Shown here one piece after another: positions 6,092-7,668 of a stretch of DNA of 7,668 bases. Position numbers and translations under genes: made by a program. The first letter of the stretch is position 1, and each line of letters opens with the position of its first letter. The stretch covers positions 1 to 7,668 of the forward strand of contig CAZFCB010000048.1 of assembly GCA_964517585.1 (NCBI GenBank), read 5' to 3'. Under the pieces are notes generated by a model. The model had not been told where the DNA came from. It was given only the letters and a program-made list of their open reading frames with translations, and searched no databases. This stretch comes from JAGORY01 sp964517585 (GTDB taxonomy: Bacteria > Patescibacteriota > Gracilibacteria > Peribacterales > Peribacteraceae).

Positions 6092-6156
6092 TATACGCTA
6101 CAAATTCTTGAATACAGCTAGTCCCTATAAATGTATGATTGGCTTTAGATTTTTGT

Positions 6157-6888
6157 ATGAGCATTTTTTCATTTTTCAACTCCTCGGCTAACAACAATGA
6201 AGATGAAGCAATACATGCGATTATGGATGTTGCTTGTTTCGGCATCGGTGTCTCCAACAATCGAGACAAGAACTTAATGGAGAAAACCCTGCTTTCTACA
6301 GAAAAACATCTTCACTCGAAAACCGGTGCTCGACTTCTATATTGGCTTGGCATTGGTTGGCGTAATTACACAGCATGGCATGTGAAAGGAGAGGAGAAAA
6401 ATCTATACCTCGAAAAAGCTATTCATCGATTCAAGGAAGCCTTTGAAAAATCTAAATCCGAACTTCCTGTCTTGCTGCCAGCTGAGAATAAGCACAATTC
6501 CGCATACCTAGATCAGATCAGCATTGCGAGTGATTTAGCCATGCTTCTTATGGATTACAAAGTTAGGGACTTTGAACAGGCAGAAAAGTACTTAAAATTT
6601 GTCTACGACAATACCGACGATTATGAGCCATGCTTCTGTGCGTACCTCGAGCTTTTTCTAGATAGAGATGAAGCGGAAGCAGCCTCAAAAATTGCAGAAG
6701 ATGTATTGGCTAGGACAAAGAGAAGTACGTCAGAATGGAAAAATGTCCCTCCGGGCTTTCTAGGTGATGCCAGATCAGCTTTCCAAAAAATGGCAGAAAA
6801 AGAAGAGGCAAACGGGAACACTGCCGCTGTCTCTAAATGGCAGAAAAAAATTCTCGATTTGAATATAAAGCCTTACAAACGACATTGA
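6157..6888 (+). CDS. Hypothetical helical-repeat protein upstream of the DUF4011 gene
   Basis: I do not recognise a family for this 243-residue protein. It is soluble with no convincing signal peptide, although MSIFSFF starts hydrophobic. It is mostly helical, with TPR-like stretches: LYWLGIGWRNYTAWHV...EKAIHRFKEAFEKS (61-99), RDFEQAEKYLKFVYDNTDDYEPCFCAYLELFLDRDEAEAASKIAEDVL (137-184) and ARSAFQKMAEKEEANGNTAAVSKWQKKIL (205-232). These suggest an alpha-solenoid scaffold. No catalytic motif is seen. A TTG six codons earlier (6139) keeps the frame open, but the ATG at 6157 is preferred. There is no Shine-Dalgarno; TATAAA (6126-6131) or TATGAT (6134-6139) could be a -10. The stop is TGA. The next gene begins 52 bp later on the same strand, so the two are probably co-transcribed and may act together. 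Confidence 0.8.
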   Translation: MSIFSFFNSSANNNEDEAIHAIMDVACFGIGVSNNRDKNLMEKTLLSTEKHLHSKTGARLLYWLGIGWRNYTAWHVKGEEKNLYLEKAIHRFKEAFEKSKSELPVLLPAENKHNSAYLDQISIASDLAMLLMDYKVRDFEQAEKYLKFVYDNTDDYEPCFCAYLELFLDRDEAEAASKIAEDVLARTKRSTSEWKNVPPGFLGDARSAFQKMAEKEEANGNTAAVSKWQKKILDLNIKPYKRH

Positions 6889-6940
6889 ATCAGCTCGACC
6901 ACTCTTTGTGTCTGGCCTGATTTTGGCGAGCGCAAACAAT

Positions 6941-7668
6941 ATGTTCCAAAATCCATCATTCTTAGCTAAAATCCCACTTATGCCAGGCATCGGAAAATCA
7001 ATTCCTGAACAATTAGGGGCAATCCTTAAAAGATGGCAAGAGAGACTCATTGATGTCTCAAAATCAAATCCACTCCTTGGATTAAATCGGTCACGAGCTG
7101 CAAAGCTTGAAGTTGAATCTGCGGATCTCAATAAAATCCTTAAGACGCTGCTATCGGATGGCGACTCGATCAAAATGCCTTTTGTTCAGAAAAAGGCAAA
7201 AAAAATCTCATTAGAGGAAGATCCTACCGTTAGTACCGAAGAGGAATATGTATTGCATGAAGGAGACATCAATTTTATTTATCAGAATCTTGGCGACCTA
7301 AGACGTAAGACTAGAAAAATCTTTGATAACTCTCGACTTACTCTCAGTGAACGTGGAGTGAACACTTTGTACTTAGCAATGGGTTGCCTTGAATGGGCAG
7401 ATTCCATGATGGGTAAATCAGAGAGTCCGCTAGTAATGATTCCCTGTGAATTTGAATATAAAGGCGCAAGTAAGGCACTTGATCTCAAGATGGCAGACGA
7501 AGACATTATCCTGAATCCTGCCATTAGATATTACCTGAAGGAGCGAGAAGAAATTGAGCTGCCAGAAATGCCGGAGGATTTTGATTTCGACAAAATTGAT
7601 TCTTTTCTCGAAGCAATTGAAAAACAGGTCAAGGTAAACGGTTGGAAGGTCACTAAAAGAGCTTTGCT
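6941..7668 (+). CDS. DUF4011-type N-terminus of a large SF1 helicase/nuclease protein (cut by window end)
   Basis: The frame is open from ATG 6941 to the window edge: 242 complete residues with no stop. The sequence has the order typical of DUF4011 proteins. An early helix with WQERLIDVSKSNPLLGLNRSRAAKL (32-56) corresponds to the family's W..(L)LDLS..NRLL..R motif. GVNTLYLAMGCLEW (139-152) follows, then SPLVMIPCEFEYKG (162-175), and DEDIILNPAIRYYLKEREEIELPEMPED (186-213). In relatives this domain precedes SF1 (UPF1-like) helicase motifs and often a Vsr/REase-type nuclease and DUF3320, in proteins of well over 1,000 residues, frequently in defence islands. None of those later parts is in this window, so helicase and nuclease activity are inferred. 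GTG 6908 and TTG 6923 are upstream alternatives. The spacing of 52 bp suggests an operon with the preceding gene. Confidence 0.8.
   Translation, partial: MFQNPSFLAKIPLMPGIGKSIPEQLGAILKRWQERLIDVSKSNPLLGLNRSRAAKLEVESADLNKILKTLLSDGDSIKMPFVQKKAKKISLEEDPTVSTEEEYVLHEGDINFIYQNLGDLRRKTRKIFDNSRLTLSERGVNTLYLAMGCLEWADSMMGKSESPLVMIPCEFEYKGASKALDLKMADEDIILNPAIRYYLKEREEIELPEMPEDFDFDKIDSFLEAIEKQVKVNGWKVTKRAL

Noticed and set aside
5958..6269. Minus-strand frame containing GEEGFEPPNDGFRARCLTAW and plus-strand frame (5964-6191) with GESPSGKATGSEPVIRGFE
   Set aside because: These are the well-known spurious translations of a tRNA gene; they overlap the tRNA-Gln and are not proteins.
6886..6969. Possible TGA recoding (glycine) extending the helical-repeat protein to TAA at 6967
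   Set aside because: Ordinary GGN codons are used for glycine, no in-frame TGA is needed in any other gene, and the extension would run into the DUF4011 start in another frame.

Overview
The window looks like the chromosome of an uncultivated bacterium of moderate GC. It holds housekeeping membrane genes on the left and a tRNA followed by accessory genes on the right. All the genes read with the standard bacterial code; the stops used are TAA, TAG and TGA. No gene has a convincing Shine-Dalgarno sequence. The K+-dependent membrane pyrophosphatase, the GT-C/TPR fusion, the GCCTGCC/GGCAGGC-type palindrome and the very small basic peptide gene would fit a candidate-phyla (Patescibacteria-like) genome, but that placement is inference and not proven by the sequence.

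Layout. Positions 47-2119 (minus) encode an ion-pumping membrane pyrophosphatase (hppA). A 525-bp AT-rich gap follows; it contains a GNRA-capped hairpin in the presumed hppA leader and a cluster of inverted repeats. Positions 2645-3295 (minus) encode a TMEM175/DUF1211-type membrane protein. Positions 3474-3545 (plus) encode a 23-residue lysine-rich peptide that appears to have its own promoter and terminator. The terminator lies in the 77-bp convergent gap before a TMTC-like GT-C glycosyltransferase with four TPRs (3623-5275, minus). Divergent from that gene is msrA (5329-5820, plus), and the two may share a compact back-to-back promoter.

After msrA come a GC-rich REP-like palindrome (5893-5939) and a partial duplicate of the start of the tRNA gene. 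The complete tRNA-Gln(CTG), with encoded CCA, occupies 5993-6067. Downstream of the tRNA is a two-gene plus-strand unit: an unrecognised helical-repeat protein (6157-6888) and, 52 bp later, the N-terminal 242 residues of a DUF4011-type protein (6941 to the window edge). DUF4011 normally forms the front of very large SF1 helicase/nuclease proteins that often sit in defence islands. The tRNA plus repeat boundary followed by this gene pair is the most likely place in the window for an undescribed accessory or defence system. The second gene is cut by the window edge, so its helicase and nuclease parts cannot be checked here.
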